Assembly: GCF_008520265.1 (NCBI RefSeq)
Contig: NZ_VIQM01000006.1
Location: 36,701 to 100,700, forward strand
Source of the DNA: Sphingobacterium cavernae
GTDB lineage: Bacteria; Bacteroidota; Bacteroidia; Sphingobacteriales; Sphingobacteriaceae
Length of the DNA stretch: 64,000 nt
Direction: 5' to 3'
Part shown: piece after piece, positions 62,057 to 64,000 of the stretch
How positions within the stretch are numbered: position 1 is the stretch's first letter
Layout: every line of letters starts with the position of its first letter
Made by a program: the position numbers and the translations under genes
The notes under the pieces: generated by a model
What the model saw: the letters and a program-made list of their open reading frames with translations, nothing else
Databases searched by the model: none
Told to the model about the DNA's origin: nothing

Positions 62057-63772
62057 ATGGCATTCCTAAATATAGATTCGCAAAAAAATAGAACTTACGA
62101 TGCAATAGTGATTGGGTCGGGAATAAGTGGTGGATGGTCTACCAAAGAATTGTGTGAACGCGGACTTAAAACGCTTGTGCTCGAGCGTGGACGTGATGTG
62201 CAGCACATCAAAGATTATCCGACGACCAATATGTATCCTTGGGAGTTTGAACATCGCAATGAATTACCTTATCAAGTAAAGCAAGATAATCCTATTGTAA
62301 GCAAATGTTACGCTTTTCACGAAGATGCAGCACATTTTTTTGTCAAGGATGCCGAGCATCCGTACATCCAAGAAAAACCATTTGATTGGATTCGAGGCTA
62401 TCAAGTTGGCGGAAAGTCATTGCTTTGGGCGCGACAAACTCAACGTTGGTCGGATTTCGATTTTGAAGGTCCTTTGCGCGATGGATTTGCTGTGGACTGG
62501 CCGATTCGGTATGCAGATTTGAAACCATGGTACGATCATGTCGAACGATTTGCAGGCATCGCTGGAGATAAAGACGGTTTGCCCGAATTACCAGATGGTG
62601 AGTTTTTGCCAGGCTATCCATTAAATATTGTAGAAAAATATTTCAAACAAGCTGTAGAAAAGAAATACAAAAGTCGCAAAGTCATTTCAGCTAGATGTGC
62701 ACATATTTCTAAACCCGAACCAATACATATTCAACAAGGCCGTACGCAATGCCAAAATAGAACATTGTGTCAACGTGGCTGTCCTTTTGGTGGGTATTTT
62801 AGTTCTAATGCTTCTACCTTGCCTTGGGCAGCAAAGACAGGTAATCTGACGCTAAGACCTGACTCAGTCGTGCATTCTATTATATACGATGAGCAAAAGG
62901 GAAAAGCTATAGGTGTGAAAGTCATCGATAGAAATACCAAAGAAGAAATTGACTTCTTCGCAAAAGTTATTTTTGTGAATGCAGCTGCTATCAATACCAA
63001 TTTGATTTTATTGAATTCTACATCCAATAGATTTCCGAATGGATTAGGGAATGATAGCGAAACATTGGGTAAATATGTGGCTTTTCATAATTATAGCGCA
63101 CGAATATATGCAGAATATGAAGGACTTATAGACTACAAAGTCGAAGGGCGTAATCCTGCTGGTGGAGCTTATATTCCGCGCTTCAGAAATTTACATAAGC
63201 AAGAAACAGATTATTTACGAGGTTATGCGGCAGGGTTTGGCGCGTATCGTTCTTCTTATTCGGACTTATCAGGTATTGGTGATGATCTTAAAAATTCGAT
63301 TCTTAATCCCAAACTAGGAAATTGGGGAGTGGGATCACATATGATGGGAGAGACTATTCCAAAAGCGTCCAACTTCGTAGCATTAGATGCGAATCAGAAA
63401 GATGACTGGGGTATTCCTTTACTAAAAATCTCAATTGATTATGATGAGAATGATGCGAAGATGAAAAAGGATTATCTCGATACAATGGAAGAAATGTTTG
63501 TAAGCGCTGGATTTACAAATATTCGACGAGATGATAGATGGCAAGCTCCAGGATTGGATATCCACGAAATGGGTGGAGTACGAATGGGGCTAGATCCTAA
63601 AACTTCCATGCTTAATAAATGGAACCAAGTGCATGCTGTTCCCAATGTCTTCGTTACAGATGGCGCTGCGATGACTTCCACTTCGACTCAAAATCCTTCT
63701 CTTACATATATGGCTTTTTCTGTGCGATCTGTAGATTTTGCTGTGAAAGAATTAAAGAAACAAAACATTTAG
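62057..63772 (+). CDS. GMC-family oxidoreductase (gluconate/sugar dehydrogenase large subunit)
   Basis: A 571-residue FAD enzyme that oxidises sugars or polyols. The N-terminal FAD-binding motif is YDAIVIGSGISGGWSTKEL with GLKTLVLERGRD. GKSLLWARQTQRW follows in the middle. The C-terminal HEMGGVRMG, NVFVTDGAAMTSTSTQNP and SLTYMAFSVR carry the catalytic His region. A cysteine-rich segment near 240 (RTQCQNRTLCQRGCPFGG) resembles that of gluconate 2-dehydrogenase large subunits. It is paired with the upstream small subunit; the sugar is unknown. A group II intron begins 11 nt after the stop. Confidence 0.92.
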   Translation: MAFLNIDSQKNRTYDAIVIGSGISGGWSTKELCERGLKTLVLERGRDVQHIKDYPTTNMYPWEFEHRNELPYQVKQDNPIVSKCYAFHEDAAHFFVKDAEHPYIQEKPFDWIRGYQVGGKSLLWARQTQRWSDFDFEGPLRDGFAVDWPIRYADLKPWYDHVERFAGIAGDKDGLPELPDGEFLPGYPLNIVEKYFKQAVEKKYKSRKVISARCAHISKPEPIHIQQGRTQCQNRTLCQRGCPFGGYFSSNASTLPWAAKTGNLTLRPDSVVHSIIYDEQKGKAIGVKVIDRNTKEEIDFFAKVIFVNAAAINTNLILLNSTSNRFPNGLGNDSETLGKYVAFHNYSARIYAEYEGLIDYKVEGRNPAGGAYIPRFRNLHKQETDYLRGYAAGFGAYRSSYSDLSGIGDDLKNSILNPKLGNWGVGSHMMGETIPKASNFVALDANQKDDWGIPLLKISIDYDENDAKMKKDYLDTMEEMFVSAGFTNIRRDDRWQAPGLDIHEMGGVRMGLDPKTSMLNKWNQVHAVPNVFVTDGAAMTSTSTQNPSLTYMAFSVRSVDFAVKELKKQNI

Positions 63773-63783
63773 AGATCTATTTT

Positions 63784-64000
63784 GTGTGCCCAGCATGGGC
63801 AATAACTCTAGGGTGTAAGTCCCGAATACGCCTTTACAGTGGGAAGTGTTAGCTTATGACAAGGGTGTCCACTGCGAGGTGGAATCTGAAGGAAGTCTGA
63901 GGCAAAACTTCGGTCCGACGAACAGAAACTACATACAAGGCCGCAAGTGCTGGGTGAGGCTGCAACACAAGCCAAAGCCCTAAACTGTACGGAAACACTA
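63784..64000 (+). mobile_element. Group II intron, 5' part (cut by window edge)
   Basis: From 63784 the sequence GTGTGCCCAGCATGGGCAAT is a canonical 5' splice-site start of a bacterial group II intron. It is followed by the domain I core CTAGGGTGTAAGTCCCGAAT, GAAGTGTTAGC, AAGGGTGTCC, GAGGTGGAATCTGAAGGAAG and the region TTCGGTCCGACGAACAGAAA. This is the layout of the Bacteroidota-type intron class. The reverse-transcriptase ORF and 3' end lie outside the window. The intron is in the sense orientation, just downstream of the GMC gene, so it does not interrupt a visible gene. Confidence 0.88.

Noticed and set aside
63619..63852. 77-codon frame across the GMC 3' end
   Set aside because: Shadow of the GMC gene running into the group II intron; no motif.
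1..64000. CRISPR arrays, tRNA/rRNA genes, prophage or defence islands
   Set aside because: No regularly spaced repeats, no tRNA-like folds by eye and no recognisable phage or defence proteins. The only mobile DNA seen is one IS and one partial group II intron.

Overview
The window comes from the chromosome of a member of the Bacteroidota, most likely family Sphingobacteriaceae (Sphingobacterium/Pedobacter-like); the exact genus is inference. The evidence is AT-rich DNA, almost no Shine-Dalgarno sequences, several promoters of the Bacteroidota form TTG/TTTG-N19-TAnnTTTG, a SusC/SusD pair, the IPExxxVDY-family gene beside pyk and acpP, a succinylornithine-type carbamoyltransferase, and the map-infA-rpmJ-rpsM-rpsK-rpsD-rpoA-rplQ order.

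Layout. 1-4.8 kb: the 5' end of dapF, then degP/htrA, a low-molecular-weight tyrosine phosphatase, a conserved small protein, a secreted cyclophilin, xth and queD. 4.8-13.4 kb: an FMN-dependent alpha-hydroxyacid dehydrogenase, a DUF4833-type secreted protein, a 58-residue lipoprotein, a membrane-bound XRE regulator, metE under a SAM-I riboswitch, an OmpR-type two-component system and a small secreted protein. 13.37-15.18 kb: an IS4/IS701-like insertion sequence with an AbrB-like first ORF. It sits inside an intrinsic terminator and is flanked by a perfect 30-bp direct repeat that is the whole hairpin. 15.2-25.8 kb: pyk, an IPExxxVDY protein, acpP-fabF-rnc-hisS, pdhA-pdhC, a class C beta-lactamase-like lipoprotein and a CoA-binding protein. 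25.8-27.4 kb: decayed DNA with a truncated secreted-protein gene and a multiply broken DUF3078 gene.

27.4-42.6 kb is the large ribosomal protein/secY/rpoA block (rplC to rplQ). It starts at rplC behind its own strong promoter, with no rpsJ in front. Several wider intergenic gaps hold perfect hairpins, and internal promoters precede rpsH and infA. 42.6-49 kb: an AXE1-family esterase and an arginine/proline cluster (argD, argF', argB, proC, M20 deacylase). 49-54.7 kb: a secreted coiled-coil protein, glyS, mepB, bcp, an M23 peptidase and a fumarylacetoacetase-family hydrolase. 54.7-64 kb: a carbohydrate-use region with a fragment of an outer-membrane barrel gene, a GH76 mannanase, SusC, SusD, a gluconate-dehydrogenase-subunit-3-like protein and its GMC oxidoreductase. 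The window ends in the 5' part of a group II intron that starts 11 nt after the GMC stop codon.

Most of the window is housekeeping. The parts most worth a second look are the IS element (30-bp duplication of a terminator, probable +1 frameshift, palindrome at its first start codon), the promoter-plus-hairpin leader between rpsN and rpsH, the split between rpsJ and rplC, the residue-90 valine of ArgF', and the intron at the right edge. I saw no CRISPR array, tRNA or rRNA gene, and no defence cluster.
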